Shown here piece by piece: positions 36,829-44,737 of a stretch of 64,000 bases of DNA; position 1 is the stretch's first letter, and the number at the start of each line of letters is the position of its first letter. The notes under the pieces are model-generated. The model was given only the letters and a program-made list of their open reading frames with translations. It was not told the origin of the DNA and did not search any database. Made by a program: the position numbers and the translations under genes. The stretch is from JACVRN01 sp036403815 (GTDB lineage: Bacteria > Acidobacteriota > Blastocatellia > Pyrinomonadales > Pyrinomonadaceae): NCBI GenBank assembly GCA_036403815.1, contig DASWQH010000004.1, forward strand, positions 1 to 64,000. Reading direction: 5' to 3'.

Positions 36829-38163
36829 TTAGCAGGCTTTGACCCTCAAAACTTCGTCAAGCCTCGTCGTGTAGCGAGGTGACAGGTTCCCCCTCCTCAT
36901 CTCCCAATCCCGTTCGGCGCTCAAGGCAAGCGGGTGTACAGTATGACGCCCATACCTCCTGTTTATCCGGTCAACGGCTTCCATGAGTCTCATCTGACGA
37001 CAGTTATCAATTCCGACAAGCATGTTCTGTTGTCTCTCGGCGTCTGCCACGATGTCGGTCAGGAACACGCCCGCTTTATGGTAAACGAAGCCCGGCTTAT
37101 AGACGCGCTCAAGGAGTTCCCGTGCAGCCACGGTTATCGCCGGCGTGTAGCTGGTCGGGTAAGGGAGCTGCCAGCTCGCGGCCGCCGAATAGATCTCGTT
37201 AGGGTTCTGTCTGAAGCGCGAAGTAGAGATGAAAACAGTCAGATGCGACGCGGCAAGTCGCTGCCTTCGCAGTTTCTCCCCGCCGCGGGCGCAGTGCATG
37301 GCTACTGCTTCGCATAGATCCTCCATGGAGATTACATGCCTTCCGAACGAGCGCGAGCAGCACAGGCCTTTGCGCGGCTTCTCAAACACTTCCAGGGGCA
37401 GACAGGAGATGCCGCGCAACTCCCAGACGAGCCGCACCCCCTTGATGGTTAAGTGTTTTCTCACCCAAGAGTCGGAACAGCGTTTTAGTTCAAGCGCCGT
37501 CTCAATCTTCTGCTTATGGAGTATGGGCTCCAGTCCGGAAGCTTCCCAGAGATCCGGCTGTTCATTGTTTCCTTCATCGCCGGACTTGAGAAACTTCGCG
37601 TACTGATGGCCTATGCCCCATAAGTCTGCTACGTCGAAATCTTTGAGATAGTCATCCGCGTCAACTCCTGAAAGATCGACAACTCCACCGTGCTCCGGGT
37701 GTTTCTTCGCAATGTGGCTTGCGATCTTCGCTAATACTTTTGTAGGGCCAATACCGATAGAGACGGGAATGCCTGTCCACTTACGAACTGTCAGTTTGAT
37801 CTCGTGAGCGTCTTCCTCTTGATGACCCTTATCAAAATGAACAAAGGCTTCATCTATCGAATAATGTTCAAGGGAGGGCACGAATTGTTCTATGGTGTCG
37901 AAAACTCTGCGTGAGACATCCCCGTAGAGTGTGTAATTCGAAGAGAACCATGTGACGTTGTTTCTCTCTATGATTGGTTGTGCCTTGAAGAAAGGCATGC
38001 CCATCGTTATTCCCAGAGTCTTGCTTTCGCGGCTGCGGGCGACGATGTTCCCGTCGTTGTTCGAGAGCACCACGACAGGTTTGCCTTCTAATGCAGGCTG
38101 GAATGCACGCTCACACGAGACGTAGAAGGCATCAGCATCAATGAGCCCGAATATCTCTTTCAT
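36829..38163 (-). CDS. umuC: DNA polymerase V catalytic subunit UmuC
   Basis: A 444-residue Y-family translesion polymerase. The palm motifs are GLIDADAFYVSCERAF (Asp9) and HYSIDEAFVHFD (Asp104, Glu105), followed by helix-hairpin-helix GPTKVLAKIASHIAK and the little-finger region with a typical UmuC C-terminus. It copies damaged DNA during the SOS response as UmuD'2C. The start is the ATG at 38163, whose A is shared with the umuD TAA (TAATG), so translation is coupled. A longer upstream reading inside umuD is an artefact. Length and catalytic triad are intact, so it should be active. Confidence 0.95.
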   Translation of the reverse strand: MKEIFGLIDADAFYVSCERAFQPALEGKPVVVLSNNDGNIVARSRESKTLGITMGMPFFKAQPIIERNNVTWFSSNYTLYGDVSRRVFDTIEQFVPSLEHYSIDEAFVHFDKGHQEEDAHEIKLTVRKWTGIPVSIGIGPTKVLAKIASHIAKKHPEHGGVVDLSGVDADDYLKDFDVADLWGIGHQYAKFLKSGDEGNNEQPDLWEASGLEPILHKQKIETALELKRCSDSWVRKHLTIKGVRLVWELRGISCLPLEVFEKPRKGLCCSRSFGRHVISMEDLCEAVAMHCARGGEKLRRQRLAASHLTVFISTSRFRQNPNEIYSAAASWQLPYPTSYTPAITVAARELLERVYKPGFVYHKAGVFLTDIVADAERQQNMLVGIDNCRQMRLMEAVDRINRRYGRHTVHPLALSAERDWEMRRGNLSPRYTTRLDEVLRVKAC

Positions 38164-38609
38164 TACCGCAACCTGTGAATGCTGTGCGTCGCCACGCCCC
38201 AAATAATTAACTCCCTGTCGCCGTTAAGTTCTATCGACGGGTACTGAGGGTTCTCTGCCATCAGAAAGTGGCGTCCTTCTTCTATTACAAGGCGCTTGAC
38301 CAGCATCTCCCCGTCAATACAGGCGATCACCACATCCTTGTGCCGCGGCTCAAGTGAACGATCAACAATGAGCCTGTCGTCAGGGTGAATCTCACCGAGC
38401 ATTGAATCTCCCTCGACGCGAACGATGTAAGTGGCCAGCTTATTCCTGATGAGCCAGTCGTTGAGATCAATGTTGCTTTCCACGTAATCGCCGGCGGGGG
38501 ACGGAAAGCCCGCCGAAACGCGGCACAGGTATATCGGCACAGTAGTGCCTTCTCCCATTTGGAGCTTTGAGACGGAGGTGACATGAAGCTTTGCTTGCTC
38601 CTCACTCAT
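38163..38609 (-). CDS. umuD: UmuD, S24-family self-cleaving peptidase
   Basis: A 148-residue LexA-superfamily protein without an HTH domain. The cleavage site is Ala33-Gly34 in RVSAGFPSPAGDY. The Ser-Lys dyad is Ser69 in VEGDSMLG and Lys105 in EMLVKRLVIE. RecA-stimulated autocleavage yields UmuD', which activates UmuC. The gene leads the umuDC operon and is divergent from the SRAP gene at 38736, leaving a 126-nt shared control region. I could not pick out a convincing LexA box there, since the LexA site of the host group is uncertain. Confidence 0.95.
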   Translation of the reverse strand: MSEEQAKLHVTSVSKLQMGEGTTVPIYLCRVSAGFPSPAGDYVESNIDLNDWLIRNKLATYIVRVEGDSMLGEIHPDDRLIVDRSLEPRHKDVVIACIDGEMLVKRLVIEEGRHFLMAENPQYPSIELNGDRELIIWGVATHSIHRLR

Positions 38610-38735
38610 AACCTGTTTTGCCTCGGTTAGCTGCTATCTAGCCGTATCTTGTCAGAGAAACATTGTTTCAGGCAAGAAATTTCTTTAGAATGGGTTCATA
38701 AATCAACAACATTGAGATTCCGGAGGCAGAACGCT

Positions 38736-39413
38736 ATGTGTGGGAGATTCGCGCAACGCACCGACCCGAAGAGGGTCGCCAAATGGTTCGGTGTAGAGGA
38801 GGTTCCCGAGTTGGAGCCGCGTTACAACATCGCCCCTACACAGGAAATACTTGGCGTGAGTGGCACTGAAGACGGGCGTGAGATGGCTTTCTATAAGTGG
38901 GGACTGATACCTTCCTGGGCTAAGGACACTTCGATGGGCGCGCGCCTTATCAACGCCCGTAGTGAGACGGTCAGGGAGAAGCCAGCCTTCCGCCAAGCGT
39001 TCAAACACAGGCGCTGCATTATCCCCGCCGACGGCTTTTACGAGTGGCAGCGCACGGATGGGAGAAAGCAGCCCTTCTTCTTCCAGATGAGGGATGAATC
39101 GCCCTTCGGCTTCGCAGGTCTGTGGGAGCAGTGGAAAGGAGAAGAGGATCAGGTCATCAACTCCTGCACCATCCTGACGACTGAGGCAAACGAAGTCTTG
39201 AGGCCCGTACATGACCGCATGCCGGTTATCCTGCACCCGGATGATTACTCTTTGTGGCTCGACCACGACGTACGCAAGCTGGAGATGGTCGAAGATTTAC
39301 TGCGGCCTTACCCGGTTGAAGAGATGGTTGGTTACCCCGTCAGCACATCGATTAACAGCCCTCGCAATCAGGGAGCAAAGTTGATTGAGCGGATGACTGT
39401 TAACTCTGCCTGA
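38736..39413 (+). CDS. yedK: SOS-response-associated peptidase (SRAP, YedK/HMCES family)
   Basis: A 225-residue SRAP protein. The start is the ATG at 38736 (CGGAGG upstream), giving MCGRFAQRTD; Met removal exposes the catalytic Cys2. Other family residues are visible in EPRYNIAPTQ, RLINARSETV, RRCIIPADGFYEWQ (the Glu) and the catalytic His in PVHDRMPVIL. These proteins form a stable thiazolidine crosslink with abasic sites in single-stranded DNA, shielding them from error-prone repair. It lies divergently next to umuDC, consistent with a DNA-damage island. Annotation starting upstream would bury Cys2, so this start is well supported. Confidence 0.95.
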   Translation: MCGRFAQRTDPKRVAKWFGVEEVPELEPRYNIAPTQEILGVSGTEDGREMAFYKWGLIPSWAKDTSMGARLINARSETVREKPAFRQAFKHRRCIIPADGFYEWQRTDGRKQPFFFQMRDESPFGFAGLWEQWKGEEDQVINSCTILTTEANEVLRPVHDRMPVILHPDDYSLWLDHDVRKLEMVEDLLRPYPVEEMVGYPVSTSINSPRNQGAKLIERMTVNSA

Positions 39414-39468
39414 GCAAAGCAGAAATGAGCTTCATTAACGCAGACTTCACTTAGATAAGGATGGAATT

Positions 39469-39870
39469 ATGAGTATACAGGCAAGAGGCACATTCGATGT
39501 TCAGGCCAGCCCGCAGCCTCCCTACGACACTGCGGAGGGCGCGACACTTAGTCGTGTATCCATCAGCAAGCAGTTTCAGGGCGACCTTGAGGCTATAAGC
39601 ACAGTCGAGATGCTGGGTGCCATGACTGAGACCAAAGGGTCTGCCGGTTACGTGGCGATAGAGCGTGTCAAGGGTAAACTGCACGGGCGTACAGGGAGTT
39701 TCGTCCTTCAGCACTCAGGAACTATGATGCGAGGTGAACAGGAGTTGGTAGTGTCTGTGGTCCCAGACTCCGGTACGAACGAGTTGAAGGGCATTAGCGG
39801 CAAGATGAAGATAGATATTGTAGAGGGCAAACACCTCTACACGTTCGACTACATCATCAATGATGAGTAG
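39469..39870 (+). CDS. DUF3224 family protein
   Basis: A 133-residue protein matching the DUF3224 pattern: an N-terminal beta strand ARGTFDVQASPQPPYDT, then LSRVSISKQFQGDLEAISTVEML, GYVAIERVKGKLHGRTGSFV, LQHSGTM and a C-terminal ISGKMKIDIVEGKHLYTFDY. The family is a small beta-barrel (allene oxide cyclase-like) fold with no known bacterial function and is common in soil bacteria. It follows the SRAP gene by 55 nt on the same strand and may share its promoter. Confidence 0.85.
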   Translation: MSIQARGTFDVQASPQPPYDTAEGATLSRVSISKQFQGDLEAISTVEMLGAMTETKGSAGYVAIERVKGKLHGRTGSFVLQHSGTMMRGEQELVVSVVPDSGTNELKGISGKMKIDIVEGKHLYTFDYIINDE

Positions 39871-40078
39871 TACTGAAACGCCTTCAGATAATCGGTAAAG
39901 AGGGCTTCTGTTACTTCTAAGAAATCTGGTAGTTATTGAATAGTGTGCAAATAGAGTTGATATTATCCTCAACTTGTCTTTAGTGACGTCGCGTGCCATC
40001 CAGTTAAAGTCTGGTGTTAGGCTCCATGGGCTCACTCACTCAGAGAGTGTGTGATGTTCTATTCGCGGTGAGATAACC

Positions 40079-40597
40079 ATGCGCAAGATCCGTTATCAGG
40101 TGGCGTGCAGCCTAGATGGCTACATCGCCGGACATAATGATGAGTACGACTGGATCGTCGCCGACCCGGACATTGATTTCGAGGCGCTTTACGACCAGTT
40201 CGATACCCTTTTGATGGGGCGTCGCACCTTCGGGGTAGCGGGAGCAGAACTCCCTCCGGGAATGAAGACCTTCGTCTTCTCGCGCTCGCTGCACCCGGCG
40301 GATCACCCTGGCGTCACTATTGTTTCGGGGCAGGCCAAGGAGACGGTAGACCATCTTCGCGCGCAACAGGGTAAAGACATCTGGTTGTTCGGAGGAGGAG
40401 AACTCTTCCGCAGTTTGCTCGAACTCGGCTGCGTGGATACGGTTGAGCCGGCGGTTATTCCTGTGGTGCTGGGCAGCGGTCGTCCGTTTCTGCCAAGCCC
40501 GGCTATCCGCCGCCGCTTGTCGCTTACTGAGTCGCGCATCTACGAAAAAAGCGGGATCGTTCTTCTGAAGTATGACGTTGTACCCGGGGAGACTTAG
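40079..40597 (+). CDS. Dihydrofolate reductase-like (RibD C-terminal domain) protein
   Basis: A 172-residue stand-alone RibD_C/DHFR-fold protein. IRYQVACSLDGYIAG is the first strand and substrate loop, LLMGRRTFGV is the nucleotide-site helix, and DIWLFGGGELFRSLLELG the glycine-rich NADPH-binding turn. Such proteins are assumed to be NADPH-dependent reductases, with substrates unknown. There is an ATG at 40079. The upstream 200 nt carry no recognised gene. It is separated from the next membrane-protein gene by 165 nt, which contains only a small palindrome near 40661-40675. Confidence 0.88.
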   Translation: MRKIRYQVACSLDGYIAGHNDEYDWIVADPDIDFEALYDQFDTLLMGRRTFGVAGAELPPGMKTFVFSRSLHPADHPGVTIVSGQAKETVDHLRAQQGKDIWLFGGGELFRSLLELGCVDTVEPAVIPVVLGSGRPFLPSPAIRRRLSLTESRIYEKSGIVLLKYDVVPGET

Positions 40598-40762
40598 CCC
40601 AAATCCAAGAAGAGGAAGACATCTGGGCGATAGATGGTTCCGTTCATGCGAGGTTCCACGTCCGCTGGCAGCGGATGCTCGACCCGGTTAAATCAGTATG
40701 GCACTTCGAATTGTTAGCATGAGAGACCATGCAGGTTAATTCTTCGGTAAGGGCGAGGCACC

Positions 40763-41536
40763 ATGAAACGATTAATTATGCCTTCGGGGCGTACCCTCTC
40801 TCGGAAGACCTTCCTCTCTCATGAGCTCTCCCTAGCGGCGGTCGCCGCAGTCATTGGCCCGCTTCTTTACGTGGCGGTTACGCTGTTACATCCTCCAAGC
40901 GTAGCGAACGACCATCCCGCGACATTCCGACAGTACGCCATGTCTCACAACTGGATCGCGATTCACCTCGCACAGCTTGCGTGTATGGTAGCGGGCCTGG
41001 TCGGCCTTGCCGGTGTCGCCCTGTCCATGTTCCGGCTCCAGGAGAAGGGCCGGCTGCTAGCGCTTCTGGCGGTGGGTTTAGCACTAGCCAGCATCCCCAC
41101 CGCAGTCGTCCTTCAGGCGGTCGATGGGATCGCGCTCAAGCGAGCGGTGGATGCCTGGGTCGCCGAGGGCGGCACGGTCGGGTCGGCCAGCTTCACCGCG
41201 GCGAGGGCGGTCCGTTGGGTTGAGGAGGGGTTAAACGCTATGCTCGGTCTCACGATGGGATCGGCGGCCATCCTGGCCGGCACCGCGATGGTGCGCGGGC
41301 GAGGCACGTTCTATCCGCGCTTGCTGGGCTGGATCGGCGTTGCCATCGGGATCGGCGTCCTCATCGGCGCTGTCATCATTGCCGAGACAGGCTTCTCGCC
41401 TGTGGCCCAGGTTTGGGTCCTGGTCCGCAATCCGGCTCTATGGATTTGGACTGCGGTCTTAGGCGTCCTGATGTGGCGTCGCTTGGGCCTCTACGGCTCC
41501 ACGCTTCCAGCCTCATTGCCTGGTCCTGATCTTTAG
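40763..41536 (+). CDS. Multi-pass membrane protein of unknown function
   Basis: A 257-residue integral membrane protein with about six predicted helices, e.g. LSLAAVAAVIGPLLYVAVTL, LAQLACMVAGLVGLAGVALS, LLALLAVGLALASIPTAVVL, LGWIGVAIGIGVLIGAVIIA. A hydrophilic loop between helices 1 and 2 has a conserved-looking HPATFRQYAMSHNW. It resembles the uncharacterised DUF4386-like proteins in topology, but I do not claim the family. The start at 40763 has GGGCGAGG upstream. It has no obvious link with the repair genes around it. Confidence 0.7.
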   Translation: MKRLIMPSGRTLSRKTFLSHELSLAAVAAVIGPLLYVAVTLLHPPSVANDHPATFRQYAMSHNWIAIHLAQLACMVAGLVGLAGVALSMFRLQEKGRLLALLAVGLALASIPTAVVLQAVDGIALKRAVDAWVAEGGTVGSASFTAARAVRWVEEGLNAMLGLTMGSAAILAGTAMVRGRGTFYPRLLGWIGVAIGIGVLIGAVIIAETGFSPVAQVWVLVRNPALWIWTAVLGVLMWRRLGLYGSTLPASLPGPDL

Positions 41537-41633
41537 GGTGTCTCCCCGGCGGTCGCCGCCTACTTACATCAAACAGGATATTTTAGTTTAAGGGCCATTG
41601 CTTCACTGAAAGAGCTACTATATACGCTTAATC

Positions 41634-42239
41634 ATGACATCACAGTCAGACCTCTTTGAGGGCTCGGGCAAAGCTCAGGAGACAATAAAGTACCTTCCAG
41701 AAGGTTTCCGTTACCGGCAGGAGTTGATCGGCCATGCTGACGAGGAGGTTCTCCTATCGCGCGTGCGCGAACTGCCCTTCCGCGATTTCGAGTTCCACGG
41801 TTATACCGGTAAAAGACGTGTAACCTCCTTTGGATGGCACTATGATTTCTCCGGGCGCCGACTCCAGAAGGCTGATCCCATACCCGGCTATCTTCTCCCG
41901 TTGCGGAAAAAGGCAGCCGCCTTCGGTGGAATAGAGCCGGAGGAGTTCGAGCACGTGCTCATCACCGAATACGGTCTTGGAGCCGGGATTGGCTGGCACC
42001 GTGATAAGGCGGTCTTCGGCGAAGTAGTTGGCATCTCGCTGCTTTCCCCTTGTATGTTCCGCATGAGGCGTTCTGTTGACAGGAACTCAGTTGGCAGGAA
42101 GAAGTGGGAGCGCGTTAATCTAGTGGCTGAGCCACGCTCGGCTTACTACTTGAGCGGCCCGGCACGCTACGAGTGGGAACACAGCATCCCGCAGATGGAG
42201 GCGCTCCGTTATTCCATCACCTTCCGTAATTTACGCTAA
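41634..42239 (+). CDS. alkB: AlkB-type 2-oxoglutarate/Fe(II) dioxygenase
   Basis: A 201-residue AlkB family protein. The iron ligands are H122-x-D124 in GIGWHRDKAVFGE and His183 in YEWEHSIPQ; the 2-oxoglutarate-binding RxxxxxR is RYSITFR at the C-terminus. FGWHYDFSG and the PRSAYYLSGPARYEW strand are characteristic. AlkB removes methyl groups from 1-methyladenine and 3-methylcytosine in DNA and RNA by oxidative demethylation. The start is the ATG at 41634. It fits with the umuDC, SRAP and DUF99 genes as part of a DNA-damage gene group. Substrate preference within the family cannot be read. Confidence 0.92.
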   Translation: MTSQSDLFEGSGKAQETIKYLPEGFRYRQELIGHADEEVLLSRVRELPFRDFEFHGYTGKRRVTSFGWHYDFSGRRLQKADPIPGYLLPLRKKAAAFGGIEPEEFEHVLITEYGLGAGIGWHRDKAVFGEVVGISLLSPCMFRMRRSVDRNSVGRKKWERVNLVAEPRSAYYLSGPARYEWEHSIPQMEALRYSITFRNLR

Positions 42240-42289
42240 GACTGCGCCTAGCTTAGAGCCTGTGGGAAACTGCCGTTCTATTATTACCT

Positions 42290-42859
42290 ATGAGGCGTAC
42301 CACTATCTCTAACGTGATCGGTTTCGATGACTTCCCATTCCCGCGCCCGCACCGCGGAGACGTTAAAGTGGTCGGGGCTGTCTTCTCCGGCCCACGACTG
42401 GACGGTATCTTGAGCGGGCGCGTCCGCCGTGATGGTGCCAACGCCACACGCGTTCTTGCCGAACTGATTGCAGGTTCCAAGTTCGCTCAGCAGTTACAGC
42501 TCGTCATGCTGCAAGGTATAGCCCTTGGCGGCTTCAATGTAGTAGACATCCATGGCCTGTACGGAGCGCTGAATATTCCAGTACTGGTGGTAGCAAGGCG
42601 AGCCCCGCGCATGGAGTTGATCAAGAAGGCGCTCATTACAGGTGTAATGGGAGGTAAGCGTAAGTGGGCGCTGATAGAGAAGGCCGGGCTTATGGAACCC
42701 GTTGGCGGAGTCTTTGTCCAGCGGGCTGGGCTGTCACTTGAATCAGCAGGCAATGTCCTCCGCCGCTTTTCAGTTTACGGCAGAATTCCTGAGCCATTGC
42801 GCATAGCACATCTGATCGCCGGCGGAGTTGCTACAGGTGAAAGCAGAGGACGCGCGTAG
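42290..42859 (+). CDS. DUF99 protein, endonuclease V-like fold
   Basis: A 189-residue DUF99 protein. SNVIGFDDFPFPRPHRGDVK is the first strand and acidic residue region, followed by VKVVGAVFSGPRLDGILSG and LVMLQGIALGGFNVVDIHGL, then the strand IPVLVVARRAPRM. DUF99 is common in Archaea and rare in bacteria, and is predicted to share the RNase H-like fold of endonuclease V. It starts 50 nt after alkB on the same strand, so the two may be cotranscribed. A repair or RNA role is an inference. An archaeal-type family here suggests lateral transfer. Confidence 0.85.
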   Translation: MRRTTISNVIGFDDFPFPRPHRGDVKVVGAVFSGPRLDGILSGRVRRDGANATRVLAELIAGSKFAQQLQLVMLQGIALGGFNVVDIHGLYGALNIPVLVVARRAPRMELIKKALITGVMGGKRKWALIEKAGLMEPVGGVFVQRAGLSLESAGNVLRRFSVYGRIPEPLRIAHLIAGGVATGESRGRA

Positions 42860-42935
42860 AATCATCCTTCAGCTCAGATGTACAAGTTTGAATTTGACGC
42901 TATAGACTATGATTTCCGGTCAATATGTACCTTAC

Positions 42936-42955
42936 ACTAATTAGTCTTAATTAGT
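42936..42955. promoter_or_regulatory. 8-bp palindrome in the leader of the ubiquitin-like gene
   Basis: ACTAATTA and TAATTAGT flank GTCT (42936-42955), a perfect inverted repeat about 140 nt before the ubiquitin-like gene. A second, imperfect one (TTCCATAAAA ... TTTTGTGGAA) lies about 15 nt further on. They could be regulator-binding sites in an AT-rich leader. No matching regulator gene is adjacent. Confidence 0.35.
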
Positions 42956-43096
42956 AGGGCACCAATTCCATAAAAGACCTTTTTGTGGAATTATACAATG
43001 CCTCAAAATAAGGTTTAAGTTTGGCTATGGATAAAGGGTAAAAATGTTTCTAAGTAGGGCAATTTCTTTACGGGCAGTATTACTTCAAGCAAACAA

Positions 43097-43360
43097 ATGA
43101 AAAATGAAGAGACATTTGAAATTGAGTTAAGAGTTGCAATGAATGGTGCCATCTATTCTATTGAAATTTCACCTGAGACAACGGTGCAGCAGCTTATAGA
43201 TGCTTTTATGGATGTCCAATATCTTGATCCTAAATTTGGGTTAGGGTGGAAACTATTGCATAAAGGATGGGTATTAGCGGATGACGCTATTATATCTGAA
43301 TTGATTGACAAAGATTCGCCTACTACGTTTGAACTAATAGCTAAAGCTCAGGGTGGTTAA
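43097..43360 (+). CDS. Ubiquitin-like beta-grasp protein ending in Gly-Gly
   Basis: An 87-residue protein. It aligns by eye with eukaryotic ubiquitin: an N-terminal beta hairpin (FEIELRVAMNGAIYSIEISP), helix TVQQLIDAFMDVQ, then GWKLLHKGWVLADD and LIDKDSPTTFELIAKAQGG, which parallels the ubiquitin segment from the Arg42-Leu43 strand through the C-terminus. The last two residues are Gly86-Gly87 with nothing after, as in mature ubiquitin, so it may be conjugated or activated without processing. It is followed 2 nt later by a membrane protein gene. The pair is AT-rich against its surroundings. No E1, E2 or JAB gene is nearby. The fold is fairly certain, the function unknown. Confidence 0.75.
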   Translation: MKNEETFEIELRVAMNGAIYSIEISPETTVQQLIDAFMDVQYLDPKFGLGWKLLHKGWVLADDAIISELIDKDSPTTFELIAKAQGG

Positions 43361-43362
43361 AT

Positions 43363-43797
43363 ATGAAGATTACAAAGCTAGATAAGACTAGCGAAACAGT
43401 AATTGGTTTTAAGGAAGTCTTATCCGTGATCGAAAACAATAGAACGAGAGTGCGAAATTTGTGCAACATCGTTATGACTTCTTGTAGTTTATTTCTTTCT
43501 TCTTCTTTCGTAGTATTATTTTTCCTTATCAAAGAACCTTACAAAAATATCACCTTAATAATCGCTATACTGCTGCTCTCGAATGTTATGTTGATTGTGG
43601 CTATTCTTTTCACAGTTTTATCAGCTTATATAAGGGAACCCAAAGTAATCACAACAGAGTTTGCTCTCATTAGCATCCAGACATACTACCTTCATAAAGA
43701 ACAAAAAAATTCTCGTGTTGCCATCATATTTCTGTTTGGAGGTATCATCACATTTTTAGTCGGCTTAATTTTCTTCGCAATCAGAGTAGTAAAATAA
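43363..43797 (+). CDS. Three-helix membrane protein paired with the ubiquitin-like protein
   Basis: A 144-residue integral membrane protein with helices at about 33-57 (NIVMTSCSLFLSSSFVVLFF), 62-87 (ITLIIAILLLSNVMLIVAIL) and 118-142 (VAIIFLFGGIITFLVGLIFF). The cytoplasmic-looking N-terminus is charged. The ATG lies 2 nt after the TAA of the ubiquitin-like gene, so the two are certainly one transcript and likely one system. I recognise no family. It could be the target, anchor or membrane effector of the ubiquitin-like protein, which is speculation. Confidence 0.7.
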   Translation: MKITKLDKTSETVIGFKEVLSVIENNRTRVRNLCNIVMTSCSLFLSSSFVVLFFLIKEPYKNITLIIAILLLSNVMLIVAILFTVLSAYIREPKVITTEFALISIQTYYLHKEQKNSRVAIIFLFGGIITFLVGLIFFAIRVVK

Positions 43798-44173
43798 CTA
43801 CTTACACAATTGGTCAGGACATCTCTTCTGACTCACCTACCTTAAGATTGAATTCTACAAAATAACTCAAGCGTGAAAAATGAATTTTCAACCACACTTC
43901 TTACTGGTTAAGTGCAATTCCCGACTAGGTAAACCTCTATGTGAATTTTACTGTATTGTTGAATTGAAGAAGTGACAAGGACAGAAGAACTTGTCACTCT
44001 ACTTATCGAAGCTCGGCTCTTGGAGAGGAGTTGTCGGACAGTGGAGATCAAGCCCAGACTTTTATAGTTAAGAGTTCTGAAAATTAACGGGGCGACCTGC
44101 CTTCCAATACAACGATGAGGTGTTTCGCATCGGCTATAGCGAGGCCCCCGCCATCTTTTAGATATTTTACAAC
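43798..44173. other. Non-coding 376-nt interval
   Basis: An AT-rich stretch between the membrane-protein stop and the convergent Lys-rich gene. It contains the hairpin at 43971-43998 but no gene I can support. It separates the transferred-looking ubiquitin-like pair from the ligase region. Confidence 0.5.
43971..43998. repeat. 9-bp stem-loop
   Basis: AGTGACAAG (43971-43979) and CTTGTCACT (43990-43998) are perfect complements around a 10-nt loop. There is no strong T-run on either side, so it is at best a weak terminator between the convergent genes on either side. Confidence 0.4.
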
Positions 44174-44484
44174 CTACCGCTTCTTTGATGAGCCTTTCTT
44201 TGCGCCCTTTTTTGCCCCGGACTTCTTCGTAGATTTCTTGGAAGAAGATGATGAGCTTTTAACTACATCACCCTGATCCCCGTACCCGGGGCGGACCTTT
44301 GTCTTGGCCTTACTCCTCCTGTCAGCCGCAAGAGACCGCCCCAAATCAACTACATCATCGAAGCGCCCCTTTTCATCCCGCCGGACATAACGCTTGTCGC
44401 GGCCCGTGTCAATCAACTCCCTCATTCTGCCCGTGCCGCCCAACTTCTTACCGCCCTTCTTCCCTGAACTTTTTTAGTTGCCAT
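44174..44484 (-). pseudogene. Lys/Ser-rich conserved small protein gene with an N-terminal frameshift
   Basis: A 103-codon gene interrupted by a 1-nt deficit. From the ATG at 44484 the frame reads MATKK and then leaves the gene at a run of six A (minus strand). One extra A would give MATKKSSGKKGGKKLGGTGR and join the body seen from 44443 on: MRELIDTGRDKRYVRRDEKG, a basic middle, and a Ser/Lys-rich tail (KSSSSSSKKSTKKSGAKKG). AAGGAG lies about 17 nt before the ATG. The two parts clearly belong together. Either a homopolymer error in the assembly, a real mutation, or slippage explains it. An internal TTG start would give the 89-residue body alone. Possibly a nucleic-acid-binding protein. Confidence 0.6.
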
Positions 44485-44507
44485 GCCTATTCTTTGATTC
44501 CTCTCCT

Positions 44508-44720
44508 TTAAGGTTTATAGAACACGTATCCCAGCTCATTGAAATCATTATAAGAGAGTCTGCGACGTTCTCCTCCTGCTCGCATCAGCACAATCCAATT
44601 GTTATCAGAATCTTTCACTTCTACTTTCCATGGTGGATCATCATCAACCAGGTCTTTACCCACCAAGTCGCCAACTTTAACGGTCATGAACATTGCGAGT
44701 TGATTAGTCCTTCTGGTCAC
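44508..44720 (-). CDS. Hypothetical 70-residue protein
   Basis: A small acidic protein without a recognised family: VKVGDLVGKDLVDDDPPWKV, then NWIVLMRAGGERRRLSYNDF. The pattern of short strands suggests a small beta-barrel, and an ATG further in (about 44690) is an alternative start. It sits between the frameshifted Lys-rich gene and the DNA ligase gene, all on the minus strand, so one operon is possible. Confidence 0.5.
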   Translation of the reverse strand: MTRRTNQLAMFMTVKVGDLVGKDLVDDDPPWKVEVKDSDNNWIVLMRAGGERRRLSYNDFNELGYVFYKP

Positions 44721-44737
44721 TCTTTATCACCCTTTAT

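Noticed and set aside
38610..38735. LexA box between umuD and the SRAP gene
   Set aside because: No palindrome matching either the Escherichia coli or the Bacillus-type SOS box was clear, and the host's box is unknown.
40661..40675. TCCGCTG-G-CAGCGGA palindrome as an element end
   Set aside because: It is short, single in the window and has no flanking direct repeat.
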